NCBI GenBank assembly: GCA_958295885.1
Contig: OY282380.1
Span: forward strand, 1,922,001-1,986,000
DNA from: Arenicellales bacterium
GTDB lineage: Bacteria; Pseudomonadota; Gammaproteobacteria; Arenicellales; JAJDZL01
DNA: 64,000 bases
Direction: 5' to 3'
Part shown: positions 1 through 8,837 of the stretch, in pieces
Numbering within the stretch: position 1 is the stretch's first letter
How the letters are laid out: each line of letters begins with the position of its first letter
Notes under the pieces: model-generated
Databases searched by the model: none
The model's input: only the letters and a program-made list of their open reading frames with translations
Told to the model about the DNA's origin: nothing
Program-made: the position numbers and the translations under genes

Positions 1-1
1 G

Positions 2-190
2 AACCTCATCTCCTTTGCCTGCCACACCGTCTGCGATCAGGTGTGCACGCTGTGGAACCCGGCTCGCAGCCGCATCTCCAAACGACAGCGTTTCTTCACC
101 ACAAAGATTGTGCTCAACAATTACATCTACTTTGTCGACTGGGAACAGCTGCTGCCGCGGCTCGCACAGCCGCCGCGGGCACCGCCCTGA
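2..190 (+). pseudogene. ISNCY-type transposase, C-terminal fragment (cut by window edge)
   Basis: A reading frame enters from the window edge and runs to a TGA at 188-190. The translated tail contains RFFTTKIVLNNYIYFVDWEQ, an aromatic-rich ending (Y-x-Y-F-V-D-W-E-x-L-L) that resembles the C-terminus of DDE transposases of the ISNCY or Tn5-like type. No start is visible, and the upstream part lies outside the window, so it may be a whole gene or a scrap. An N-terminal ISNCY fragment lies at the other end of the window (60.3 kb); the two may come from the same element type, but no overlap is visible to test this. Family assignment is by recollection of the C-terminal pattern only. Confidence 0.45.
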
Positions 191-438
191 TAATACTCAT
201 TATCAGCCGCCGTGCGTGGCTGCCTTCAATCACCCTTAGCAGACATCGGACCTTAATAGGAAACTAAAATGTACAAAATCCGATAGTTGGATTTGCTGCA
301 TGTTGTTCTTTTCTATAGTGAAATTTTGGTATATAGTTCTGAATTGGAGGTTTTCGAGTTTCAATTCATGCTAATTTTGGCGATCGATTGAATCAAGAAT
401 ACTCCTACATTAAAACTACTAAATAAAGGAGAAAGACC

Positions 439-1845
439 ATGGAACAATTAAATTCAATCATTAGCTCCATCAATGCATTCGCGTGGGGACCACCTATGCT
501 CGGAATTCTTGGAGTTACTGGCGTTCTGTTGACCCTAGGGCTGGTATTCATGCCATGGCGCAAGGTTGTCTACGGATTTGGGATCCTGTTTGCCAAAGAC
601 GACGCTGGCGGAGAGGGCGAAGTTAAGCCTTTCAACGCTCTTATGACCGCTCTTTCAGCGACGGTTGGAACAGGTAACATAGCGGGTGTAGCGACAGCGA
701 TCGCATTAGGTGGTCCTGGAGCCATTTTCTATATGTGGTTGATCGCTGCATTCGGTATGGCGACAAAGTATGCTGAAGCGGTTTGCGCGGTTGAGCATCG
801 TGAAGTTGACGCCGACGGGAAGTATGTTGGTGGTCCAATGTATTACTTACGCAATGGTGTAGGTGCTTTTGCACCTGAACTTGGAAAATATTTAGGATTG
901 GCATTTGCGGTCTTTGGTGCAATTGCAGCGTTCGGTATAGGTAATGCGGTACAAGTCAACTCTATGGCGGCGGCACTTCAGAATACCTTTAGCGTTCCAA
1001 CATATATAACCGGTGTTGTCGTGGCAGTTCTTGTTGGCTTTGTAATCCTCGGTGGTATTCAACGAATCGGTGAAGTTGCCGGTAAATTGGTTCCGACAAT
1101 GATCGTTCTTTATGTTGGTGCAGCATTGGTTATCATCCTGATTAATATCACTGACGTTCCAGCTGCGTTCGTATTGATCTTCAAACATGCATTCAACCCG
1201 ATTGCAGCCGCAGGTGGATTTGCTGGCGCGGCTGTTGCAGCAGCAATTCGTTTTGGTGTCGCACGAGGTGTGTTTTCGAATGAATCTGGTCTTGGGTCTG
1301 CAGCCATTGCACATGCGGCAGCAAAAACCAACAATCCGGTTCGACAAGGCATTATTGCAATGTTGGGAACGTTCATCGATACATTAATCGTTTGTACAAT
1401 GACTGCATTGGTCATTATTACTTCCGGTGCCTGGATGATGGTCGGTGCGGATGGAATGGGCTTAACCGGTGCTGTATTAACTTCAACTGCATTCCAAGAA
1501 AGTATCGGTGGTGGTCAATACGTCGTTACAGTTGCATTGGTCGTGTTTGCCTTTACGACAATTCTCGGGTGGTCTTACTACGGCGAACGATGCTGGCAGT
1601 ACCTGTTTTCCGAAAAGAGCATAATGATCTACAGAATTCTGTGGGTATTGGCGGCTCTAAGTTTTGCTAACGTGAAAGTTGACTTCGTATGGAACTTGTC
1701 TGACACTCTCAATGGACTAATGGCGGTGCCCAATCTCATTGGGTTATTGTTACTAGCTCCGATGGTATTTAAAGTGACACGCGAACACTTTGAACGAGAA
1801 GGTAGACCGATAGGAACAAGTCTCAGTGATTCCGATAAGAGTTAG
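439..1845 (+). CDS. Sodium:alanine/glycine symporter, AGCS family
   Basis: An integral inner-membrane carrier that co-transports small neutral amino acids (alanine or glycine in characterised members) with Na+. The 468-residue product is mostly hydrophobic and has the AGCS signature at residues 66-100, including ALSATVGTGNIAGVATAIAL followed by a GGPGAIFYMW segment. The length is normal for the family (about 450-540). The ATG is preceded by an AAAGGAGA ribosome site 8 bases upstream. It stands alone: the upstream 248 bp is AT-rich leader with no recognised riboswitch (a glycine riboswitch was looked for and not seen), and downstream come IS remnants. Substrate cannot be told from sequence. 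Confidence 0.93.
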   Translation: MEQLNSIISSINAFAWGPPMLGILGVTGVLLTLGLVFMPWRKVVYGFGILFAKDDAGGEGEVKPFNALMTALSATVGTGNIAGVATAIALGGPGAIFYMWLIAAFGMATKYAEAVCAVEHREVDADGKYVGGPMYYLRNGVGAFAPELGKYLGLAFAVFGAIAAFGIGNAVQVNSMAAALQNTFSVPTYITGVVVAVLVGFVILGGIQRIGEVAGKLVPTMIVLYVGAALVIILINITDVPAAFVLIFKHAFNPIAAAGGFAGAAVAAAIRFGVARGVFSNESGLGSAAIAHAAAKTNNPVRQGIIAMLGTFIDTLIVCTMTALVIITSGAWMMVGADGMGLTGAVLTSTAFQESIGGGQYVVTVALVVFAFTTILGWSYYGERCWQYLFSEKSIMIYRILWVLAALSFANVKVDFVWNLSDTLNGLMAVPNLIGLLLLAPMVFKVTREHFEREGRPIGTSLSDSDKS

Positions 1846-1932
1846 TGATGATATGGAATCTCACCCCTCCAGAAACAGAGTTTAAAATTGAAATCTCATA
1901 AACTTGTAGACTCAATCCAGAGAGGTGAGATT

Positions 1933-2165
1933 ATGGGCTATACAACACTCGGCTTGGACCTTGCAGAGAGCATCTTTCATTATGTGATCATCAAAGTCCA
2001 AGCCGAGCCATCGCGCAAGGGAATTCAAGGCGAAATCAGCTGCTGGACCAGCTGTTGAACCTGGAAGTGGGTCTCATCGCCATGGAAGCGCGTTCCAGTT
2101 CCCGCTATTAGGGTGGAAAACTGCAGGAGCTGGACATCCTACAATTTGTCAAGCCGAATTGCGGA
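1933..2165 (+). pseudogene. IS110-family transposase, N-terminal remnant
   Basis: The frame from the ATG at 1933 starts MGYTTLGLDLAESIFHYV, matching the DEDD-type N-terminus of IS110/IS1111 transposases (VGLDLAKSVFH pattern). After about 20 codons the frame slips. A second frame continues with LDQLLNLEVGLIAMEARSSS, then a TAG where the family has a coding residue, then GGKLQELDI and FVKPN. It is therefore frameshifted, stopped and truncated, with no C-terminal domain. It lies next to, but in opposite orientation to, the 3' end of another IS110 gene at 2237, so it is a separate insertion. Confidence 0.75.
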
Positions 2166-2236
2166 TCTGCAACTTTGCAATCACTCACTGCACTCGGTCT
2201 GTTATGCTGCAAGTTCATATGTTGGAAAATCAAATA

Positions 2237-2481
2237 TCATTTGATTTTCAACAACACGCAGGCGACCTTAAGCAGTCGGTCGGCCACACTTCGCAAAGCT
2301 CTCGCGTGTCTGTGCCCCTCCCTCGCCACGAAGAGCCCCGCGTATTTGGTTTTGCTGACTGCATCATGCTGACAGGCGACTCGAGCCCAATGATAGATGG
2401 CATTCTGCAACTGCGTGTTGATGGCCCGGCGACGCACCACTACATACGAACTGCTGGAACGTTTGGTGACCGGTGCCACCC
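2237..2481 (-). pseudogene. IS110-family transposase, 3' part (split by ISAs1-type element)
   Basis: The minus-strand frame starting at the ISAs1 border reads VAPVTKRSSSSYVVVRRRAI and then a QNAIYHWARVACQHD segment, the C-terminal (transposase_20) part of IS110 transposases. It joins exactly onto the frame ending LRAYSGVAP at 7028-7037 on the far side of the ISAs1-type element. The shared GVAP codons are the 10-bp target duplication. It is thus the 3' third of a single minus-strand gene that runs 8009 to 2237 with 4.5 kb inserted. The reading frame across the join is restored once one duplication copy is removed. Confidence 0.88.
2472..2481. repeat. 10-bp target-site duplication (left) of ISAs1-type copy A
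   Basis: GGTGCCACCC here is repeated exactly at 7028-7037, immediately outside the other end of the element. The duplicated sequence encodes the GVAP codons of the interrupted IS110 gene. Ten base pairs is in the range known for the ISAs1 family. Confidence 0.9.
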
Positions 2482-2585
2482 CAGGGCACTCCCACGCTAA
2501 CCAATTCAGTGCAAAATATCCAACGATCCCAGTAAATTGCCGTCAGGGGTGACTATTTTCGTTGCGATGTAGTATATATGCGGAC

Positions 2586-3680
2586 ATGAACGAACATGGC
2601 CGCGAAAATAACCCACCCATCCAAGCTGGCGAGGTCAAGGTACGTCTTGCCCGCACCAGCGAATATCCGAAGTGGGACCGACTGATGCGTCAGCATCATC
2701 AGCTTGGATTCAAGCGTTTTGCCGGTCGCGGATTGCGATACATCGTTGAGTATCAGAAGCGGTGGGTGTGTCTGAGTGGCTGGCAGACCGGTTCATTGAA
2801 GTGCGCTGCGCGCGACCAATGGATTGGCTGGGCACCGGAGCAACAGTGGTGTCGATTGCATTTGATTGTGAATAACACTCGCTTTGCAATGCTGCACGAG
2901 GCGTGTCGATATCCGAATCTGGGTTCGCATGTGCTGAAATTGATCTGTCAGCGAATCAGTGATGACTGGGAAGCGGCCTATGGTCACGGTCTGCTGTTGG
3001 CGGAGACATTTGTCAACCCCAAGCAACATGGTGGAATCATGTACCGCGCGGCTGGGTGGCAGACGTTGGGAAAAACCGCCGGCTATTCGCGCAAAGGGGG
3101 CAAGTATACCGAGGCGCATGGTGAGGTCAAGCTGTTGTCAGTCAAGCGATTGCGTCGCGATGCCAGGCGCGCGTTGTGTCAGCCAGGCGAGTTGGAGTCG
3201 CGCTGGCAGAAAAAGGGCAAGGCGAGCGGTCATTCGCTGCCGACGTTGCGCAGTTTGCATGCTGAGTTTTCCGAGATGCGGGATTTTCGTCGCGCACAGG
3301 GGCGCAAGCACACGCTTGCGAGTGCCTATTCAACGCTGATTCTGGCACAATTGAGTGGATTTTACGGCTCGGTGGCGGCGGCACAGTTTGCCGCGGCTCT
3401 TTCTCAGGAGGAGTTGGCTGCGATTGGCAGTTGGCGCAATCCGAAAACAGGCTGGTATGAGCCGGCGTCGAAATCGACGTTGCACCGGGTCATTCAGTAC
3501 ACCGATACGGAACAGTTGCAAGGCGTGTTGGATCGCTATTCTGGATGTCGAAACAAACAGTTGTCGGCACTTGCGGCGGACGGAAAGCGGATTCGCGGCG
3601 CCAATCGAAATGGAGACAGCCACTATGAGACGGTAACGCTTGTTGAGCATGGCAGTGGGATTCCGAAAGCCAGCCGCAGT
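2586..3680 (+). pseudogene. DUF4338-ISAs1 fusion transposase, 5' part (copy A)
   Basis: From the ATG at 2586 (MNEHGRENN), the first about 200 residues are a DUF4338 (DruA-like) domain. Its marks are HHQLGFKRFAGRGLRYIVEY, then RDQWIGW, a CRYPNLGSHVLKLI segment and LLAETFVNPKQHGG. A linker leads into the ISAs1 N-terminal region (FRRAQGRKHTLASAYSTLIL, SQEELAAIGSWRNPKTG) and the first catalytic aspartate in ALAADGKRIRG. The frame is broken at 3680 by the IS4-type insertion and resumes in phase at 6113; together they total 593 codons including the stop. An in-frame TTG at 2562 is less likely as the start because copy B lacks it. Confidence 0.88.
3673..3680. repeat. 8-bp target-site duplication (left) of IS4/Tn5-type element
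   Basis: GCCGCAGT at 3673-3680 is repeated at 6105-6112. The uninterrupted site is visible in ISAs1 copy B (minus strand near 46610-46640), where the sequence reads through with a single GCCGCAGT. Confidence 0.92.
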
Positions 3681-6104
3681 CTGCCTATTCCGTACAAATT
3701 CAGTCTGGACTTAACTTATGTTGAATCCGACCTTTTAAGTTATGGTGAAACCAGCTTTCTTTTTGGGCTGCCATGTGCAGAGCCAAATCATAAGTCCGCG
3801 CCATTGTTGTCAGCATGCTATAGCCTTCCCAGATCTTCTTGTAACCCGGTGGCGGATCATTTTTACGATTCAAATAACCGGCGAGCATGGCCATCGTCAC
3901 TACGCCGGCGCCGAGATTTTGTGGCACTTTTTTGCGATTTTGGCGTGCGAAGTCCTTCAATACACCGATTTCGGTCTCGCTAAACAGCACTTCCATCGGC
4001 AATTCCGGGGTTTCTCGACCCAGCAGCGTCATCGCCGCAAGCCGCCAGGCAATCACCGCGTTGATGGTGACCGCACGTTCGATGCGCTCGCATTTTCGAT
4101 GCTTGAGAAACTCCACCTTGCAGCCGGATTTCAAAATCTTGTGCCAATCCTCGATTCGCCAACGCAGCCGATAACGCTGTACTACTTGCGTCGCATCGTG
4201 CGCGCTGTTGACCGCCAGACTGGTCAGCAGAAACCACTCCAGCGGCTTGACCGCGTCGCCGGCTTTTGCTTCATACACATGAACCAGATTCAACTTCAGC
4301 GGTTTCTCACCCGAAAAACCGCTCGTCGGCTGAATCTGCACCTGACGCCAGCGCAACTCGACCTTTGCCATCCGCGCCGGCTGCTTCGACATCGCCTTCT
4401 GACTGCGGCTGCTGCGCCGCGCCGAACGCGCCAACACCGGCACTTCCAGACTCGCCTGCGCACGTTGCCCGCGGATCGCATCGAACATCTTCGGCTGGCC
4501 TTTGCCTTGACTTCGATTATGCTGGGCGCGCACCAGCAACTCCACATCTGACAGCCTTCGACACTCGGCCATCACCTCAAAACAATCCGCCTCGCGATCC
4601 ATCACCGCCACCATCCGCACCTTTTCAAGCGGCGCCGCCAACTCTGCGCTCGCACGCAGCCCGCGCAGCCATCGCTGCGTCTTGGTGCCCTCGTCATCCA
4701 GATGGCCATATTCAATGTGCGGCACCCCCAACGGCACTCCCTGCACATCGAGCGCCAGCAGCGAATGCATGTGAATCCCCATGGTGCCAGCCGATTTGCG
4801 GTTGCGACTGATCAAGCCCATGCCCTGACAGCCACCGTGATTGGCGAAATTCAAATCGGTACCATCCTGCACGCACAAAACTTCCGACTGTGCCTGCATT
4901 CGCTCCTGCGTTCGCTGTCGATGCGGCGCCAAGATGTTCTTTGGCGTCACCGCCGATTCCGCCGGCTGATCCAGCAGACGATAATGCGCATGCACCGCCG
5001 CTTGATCCGACCTGGACGCAGCCGTGAACGGCTCCATCGGCTGCCGAGCCTGGATGTCCGCACTTTTCACCAGTCTTGTGCTGCGACGCTCATCACCTAA
5101 CGGCGCACCTCCAAATTCCTGCTCCGACCATTCATCAATCGCTAGTCCCTGACCTCTGTCACGCACCGGAACGCGAACCTTGTCCAACCCCAGATACGTT
5201 CGCCATTTCCGTTCTAATTCATAAATATACACCGACTTCACAGCCGCCGGTTCAGACTTGCCCCCAAACCGACCGCGACCCGTCGTCCAGCCCACATGCC
5301 GCCAGTTCGATGCTCGCAGCGATACCCCGCGGTGAGACCCATCCACAAACGTCTCCACCAAATACGGATCAAATCCATAGCGACTCTTGAAATCCCTGCC
5401 GACTCGACGCAGACACAGACCCAACACCTTCGACGCCAGATTCTGACAGCGCACCGAAGGCCGGATCAGGAACCGACTCATGCCGATCACTCGATTTAAA
5501 TGTCGAGACTTCAACTCTGCATCCCAGCCCATCCACTGGTCTCGACTGCGCAGCGCCAGCGCCGACGACGCAAATCCCAGCGCACCCAAATAGCCATGCT
5601 CAGACACTGCCAGATATCGCAGCTGACAGCCTACATGAACTGCCGCTCCTCGCGGATGCTCGCGAATCATCAGCTCGTTCCACAGACGCAACTGCGATTC
5701 CTCTTCAACCAGCAACAGCTGCAAACCACTGACCTGATCCACCCGCGCCGGCACTCCCTGCGCCAAGGCCACCGCCTGTCCCAATCCACGCGCCTTTACC
5801 TGGCGCACCGTACGACTCGAAGCCGGCAGCTCGATCCGACCCGTCTGCTCCAGATCCCGCAGCACCCGAAGACTGCTCGTCACCTGCGCTTTACCCCGCG
5901 CATCGTAAAATCCAAACTCCTCACACACCGCATGCGTCAATTCCGTACGATTCGCAAAACTGCGCGTTGCCAGGATCGACTGCAACTGCTCCAGACCAGA
6001 TGCTGACCTCAGCTTGCGTGGAATTTGATTCTGCTGATACATGATATTCAAATGTACCAGCTCGAATTTTAAAAGTCAAGCCCCAATTTGTACTGTATAG
6101 GTAG
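3681..6104 (-). mobile_element. IS4-family (Tn5/IS50-like) insertion sequence with DUF4338 fusion transposase
   Basis: This is the innermost of three nested elements. The ends are imperfect inverted repeats of about 32 bp: left begins CTGCCTATTCCGTACAAATT; right, read inward, CTACCTATACAGTACAAATT; both go on to a GACTT. It is flanked by the perfect 8-bp duplication GCCGCAGT. One intact gene fills the element. With a perfect duplication and an intact frame, it is the youngest and the only apparently functional insertion in the window. Confidence 0.92.
3700..6042 (-). CDS. DUF4338-IS4 (Tn5-type) fusion transposase
   Basis: A 780-residue protein from the ATG at 6042 (a TTG three codons earlier is possible). 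Residues about 100-290 are a DUF4338 domain: RYLAVSEHGYLGALGF, SRDQWMGW, a CQNLASKVLGL segment, YLVETFVDGSHRGVSLRASN. The C-terminal 450 residues are a Tn5-like IS4 transposase: an N-terminal DNA-binding motif (EFGGAPLGDERRSTRLVKSA), a first catalytic Asp in VQDGTDLNF, a second in MDREADCFEV, and the Y-R-E-K signature YRLRWRIEDWHKILKSGCK. Tn5 transposase itself is 476 residues, so the extra 300 is the fused domain. DUF4338 is the domain of DruA from the Druantia defence system; its role in transposition is not known to me. Confidence 0.93.
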   Translation of the reverse strand: MYQQNQIPRKLRSASGLEQLQSILATRSFANRTELTHAVCEEFGFYDARGKAQVTSSLRVLRDLEQTGRIELPASSRTVRQVKARGLGQAVALAQGVPARVDQVSGLQLLLVEEESQLRLWNELMIREHPRGAAVHVGCQLRYLAVSEHGYLGALGFASSALALRSRDQWMGWDAELKSRHLNRVIGMSRFLIRPSVRCQNLASKVLGLCLRRVGRDFKSRYGFDPYLVETFVDGSHRGVSLRASNWRHVGWTTGRGRFGGKSEPAAVKSVYIYELERKWRTYLGLDKVRVPVRDRGQGLAIDEWSEQEFGGAPLGDERRSTRLVKSADIQARQPMEPFTAASRSDQAAVHAHYRLLDQPAESAVTPKNILAPHRQRTQERMQAQSEVLCVQDGTDLNFANHGGCQGMGLISRNRKSAGTMGIHMHSLLALDVQGVPLGVPHIEYGHLDDEGTKTQRWLRGLRASAELAAPLEKVRMVAVMDREADCFEVMAECRRLSDVELLVRAQHNRSQGKGQPKMFDAIRGQRAQASLEVPVLARSARRSSRSQKAMSKQPARMAKVELRWRQVQIQPTSGFSGEKPLKLNLVHVYEAKAGDAVKPLEWFLLTSLAVNSAHDATQVVQRYRLRWRIEDWHKILKSGCKVEFLKHRKCERIERAVTINAVIAWRLAAMTLLGRETPELPMEVLFSETEIGVLKDFARQNRKKVPQNLGAGVVTMAMLAGYLNRKNDPPPGYKKIWEGYSMLTTMARTYDLALHMAAQKESWFHHNLKGRIQHKLSPD

Positions 6105-6112
6105 GCCGCAGT

Positions 6113-6796
6113 TTCTACAAAGATGGGCAAGAGTTGGACGCAACCCGGCAGTTGCTCAGTGAGATTGATGTCGCTGGACGAGTGATCACACTGGATGCGC
6201 TGCACAGCACTTTTGAGAGCGTCGATTTGATTTTAGATGCCAAGGCAGACTATATGCTGACGCTCAAGGACAACACATCTTTGCAGTTGGACTAGGTGCA
6301 GTCAATGCCGTGGTACAGTCAGCGGGTGCGGCGTTGGGAAGAGGAGTTGACCAAGGCGCACGGACGCATTGAACAGCGTCGTATTGAGGTGCTGGAGGTA
6401 GACGATCCGAAGCGTTTCGATTTTAAGCAGGTGCGGCAGGCATTTCGCATTGAGCGCGACCGCGAGGTGATCAAAGAAGCGGACAGTGCGAGCACAGAGC
6501 TTATGTTTGGCATCACTTCGGTTGGTGCAGAGCGAGCCGATGCGCAACAACTGCTCAAGTGGAACCGCGGACACTGGAGTGTTGAAAACTTGAACCATCA
6601 CATTCGGGACCGTACATTCCTTGAAGACGCCTGCCTGACCCGAACCAGCAATGGTCCGAGCAATCGTGCAATGTGCAACAATATTGCGCTGGCGCTGATT
6701 TTTCATCACAGTTCCTTAGAGTCAGTGCCGCAGGCGCTGCGCCATTTCAACCTGAATCGTAAAGAAGCTTTCGCCGCAGTATTCTCACCGACCTGA
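6113..6796 (+). pseudogene. DUF4338-ISAs1 fusion transposase, 3' part (copy A)
   Basis: This continues the frame broken at 3680 after one copy of GCCGCAGT is removed: FYKDGQELDATRQLLSEID, the second catalytic Asp in VITLDALHST, then ADYMLTLKDN and the C-terminal NRGHWSVENLNHHIRDRTFL block with the catalytic Glu (HWxxEN) typical of ISAs1. A TAG at about 6293 (LQLD-stop-VQSMP) replaces the AAG lysine codon present in copy B, so this copy carries an independent nonsense mutation besides the insertion. The gene ends with TGA at 6794-6796. The remaining 230 bp to 7027 is the non-coding 3' end of the element. Confidence 0.88.
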
Positions 6797-7027
6797 AGCC
6801 GCGCTTCAGACCCACATTGAACTGACAGTTACCGCTGCTGCGGACCACCGCGGATACGCTCGGCTGTCCATCGGTCGAGACCGCACAATTCGTCCGTAGA
6901 GTGACAAAAACCACCGTCAATTACCGAATTTGTTCGAAAATGAGCAAAACAGCCATGTGCTGTGAGTGTCATTTCAAATGCCGCCTACCGGATTTTATGG
7001 ACCAAAAAATAGCATGGGAAACACCTG

Positions 7028-8009
7028 GGTGCCACCCCACTGTAGGCTCGCAGCGCGTTATAATCTCTGTGTTGCAGAAGATCGGGAACTTCTGACAGTA
7101 GCGTGGCGAGGATGAAGATGCCGACACCGGGCAGCGAAGCTAAGATTTCCACGTAACGCTGGCGCGCTTTGTGTTCGGGTTCATCTGCTTCTCGCAAAAT
7201 CTTGTCATAAACCTTGATCAGCCGACCCATTTCATGACGGATTTCATGGAGCTGGCGCACCACCACGGTCAAGCGCTCGACGACGCTTTTGAGTTGAAAC
7301 ACGGCACCTTGGGTGGTGCCTGCGGTCACTTTCACTGACAGTTCACTGAGAAGTTTCTTGACGGAGCTGGCATCCACGCATCGGATGTGATGTTGTTTCA
7401 AGAATCGAGTCACGCTGCTGATTCGCAGGCGTTTTGCTTTTTGCGGAGTCGGCGCCAGTTTCAACAGCTGCAGCACCCAGGAGTGGCTCAGATCGCCATA
7501 GAGGTCGATAAACTGTGGGTAACAGTGCCACAACACATCTTGCATCTGGTTGATCAGACGCACTATTTCCTGTTTCAGTTGAGCATCGAGCCGGGTACAG
7601 TCAGGCAACTGTACCAGTTCGCTGCAGGACGCTTCCAGCACTCGTAGCAAGGGTGGTCCAAACGCACGGATTCGACCAGCACCCGGGCATCGAGCCGGGC
7701 ATCCTTGGCACCGGCCACACTGGAATGATCGCGCTGCAGGTCCAACTGTTTAGGATTGATCGAAAACACCTTGAAGTGCCCGCACAGTAGACTCTCTACC
7801 ACTGGGCCGCGCGGGGTTTCAATGGCAATGCCCACCGGCTGCGGCTGGCACTCGGTGGCGTTTAAAATTCAAGCGGCCATCTGGCTCAGGCCGCACCCGC
7901 TGTGCTCGAAACTGCGCTGTGCGCAGACCTTGCCGGCTCGGTCCACGATGCACAGCTGGTGAGCTTTCGAACCCCAGTCCACGCCCACAAAATTGCTCAA
8001 TGACTCCAT
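7028..8009 (-). pseudogene. IS110-family transposase, 5' part (split and frameshifted)
   Basis: On the minus strand from the ATG at 8009: MESLSNFVGVDWGSKAHQLC (the IS110 RuvC-like N-terminus with the first catalytic Asp), broken near 7870. A second frame (IAIETPRGPVVESLLCGHF, DARLDARVLVESVR) runs to about 7600. A third (7650-7028) carries the central helical part and LASLPGVGIFILATLLSE, ending LRAYSGVAP at the ISAs1 border. The gene continues at 2481-2237. There are thus at least two frameshifts plus a 4.5-kb insertion. It was probably already an old relic, or decayed after the insertion. Confidence 0.85.
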
Positions 8010-8369
8010 GCACATTCCTCCTGATCGTTGTCGTTCAAAAATTTCGGGCTGCCACAATGCTGATCATCTCCTGTACTGGTGCTCGATGGCTCAAACATCC
8101 TACTGGGCCTCCATTGTGGCGAATGATCGGAGCACAGGCCCAGCTCAGGTGTTCACGACACGAGGGTCATGTTGGCACTCGTTGCACCCACCTGGTTCGC
8201 AATGAACTAGGGATTCAGTATCCTCTAAAGCGCAATGTCTCCAGCCCCACCGCAGGCTTCGAACCCGACCCAAAATGCTTCAGCATTGTGAATCGTTGAA
8301 TTAATTCGTTCCGATTTAACTCGAATTATCCTTTTCAAACTAATCCGAAATACAACACCCTGACGCAAA
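8010..8369. other. Non-coding stretch upstream of the IS110 relic
   Basis: No frame with recognisable protein similarity on either strand. It probably includes the left end and flank of the IS110 element. Positions 8290-8362 are a degenerate repeat of 49231-49310 (see repeat entries). Confidence 0.5.
8290..8362. repeat. Degenerate ~70-bp repeat, copy 1 (partner 49231-49310)
   Basis: Shares TTCGTTCCGATTTAA and a run ending in CAACACC with the partner, with scattered substitutions between. Both copies lie just outside IS110-type relics (genes on the minus strand), so they may be a common flank or an old terminal repeat. Confidence 0.6.
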
Positions 8370-8796
8370 AGCATGTATTGAATTGGTGCCGAACTTTATT
8401 AAAGATGCAATTGCACTGTATCGCGCCATAAACGGTAAAGAAATGGTGTAGATCACCCTGCTGATCTATTGCGTGAGCCATACGAATTTATCCTCGCTCT
8501 GCTTGATCAGCATTTTCCGAACATTACCGTTTGGGCTTTTGGGGTGCTTGAAAAATGAACTTCATACCCGAAATCTGACATTGAAAATGTTGTGTTTTTC
8601 GACGGTGATTCAACGAAATTAGGTTGCGCTGTAGCGAAATTAATTTGAAGAGAGTGATTTGCCGTTCTGAGTTCGATATTCAGATTTGGAGCGAGTTGCC
8701 AAAAGCATTAAAAGATGAGGTCGAACACATCGTGTTAATTCACAAAAACCGTCATGAAATACGAGGTCTGGAAGAAACTGACGATCAATGCCTGTA
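8370..8796 (+). pseudogene. Decayed MNT-type nucleotidyltransferase (HEPN/MNT-like remnant)
   Basis: Three frame segments in a row look coding. CIELVPNFIKDAIALYRAIN (8380-8449) resembles the end of a small helical HEPN-type partner. At 8451-8558, LREPYEFILALLDQHFPNIT then VWAFGVLEK matches the start of minimal nucleotidyltransferases (HFPN-x-VWAFGSR). At about 8640-8795, FEESDLPF, then after a frame slip SEFDIQIWSELPKALKDEVE, matches their end (ESDLPFxVDIVDW). The central catalytic GSRxxGxxxxxSDxD part is gone. HEPN/MNT pairs are toxin-antitoxin modules, so this fits the defence context of the adjacent restriction system. Identification is by motif memory; the HEPN part is weak. Confidence 0.6.
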
Positions 8797-8837
8797 GGGC
8801 AGTTTACTACTATACGATACAGTCAAGGCGGTTTTAC

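Larger units (their letters stand above)
2482..7027 (+). mobile_element. ISAs1-type insertion sequence, copy A (interrupted by IS4/Tn5-type element)
   Basis: The ends form an imperfect inverted repeat of about 19 bp: left CAGGGCACTCCCACGCTAA; right, read inward, CAGGTGTTTCCCATGCTAT. The element is flanked by the 10-bp duplication GGTGCCACCC. Removing the inner 2,424-bp IS and one copy of its 8-bp duplication leaves 2,114 bp. Copy B at 45572-47818, with its MITE and 6-bp duplication removed, is exactly 2,114 bp too, an independent check on all boundaries. The transposase frame is broken by the inner insertion and by a TAG at about 6293, so it is not autonomous. Confidence 0.92.

Noticed and set aside
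240..438. Glycine riboswitch before the AGCS symporter
   Set aside because: Such riboswitches often precede these genes, but the conserved glycine aptamer core was not found in this AT-rich leader.
892..1347. Long antisense frame inside the symporter gene
   Set aside because: It has no recognisable similarity and is the usual shadow of a hydrophobic coding sequence.
3742..4551. 269-codon plus-strand frame opposite the IS4-type transposase
   Set aside because: It is antisense to a motif-complete transposase, and its composition (Arg-, His- and Gln-rich) is that of a shadow frame.
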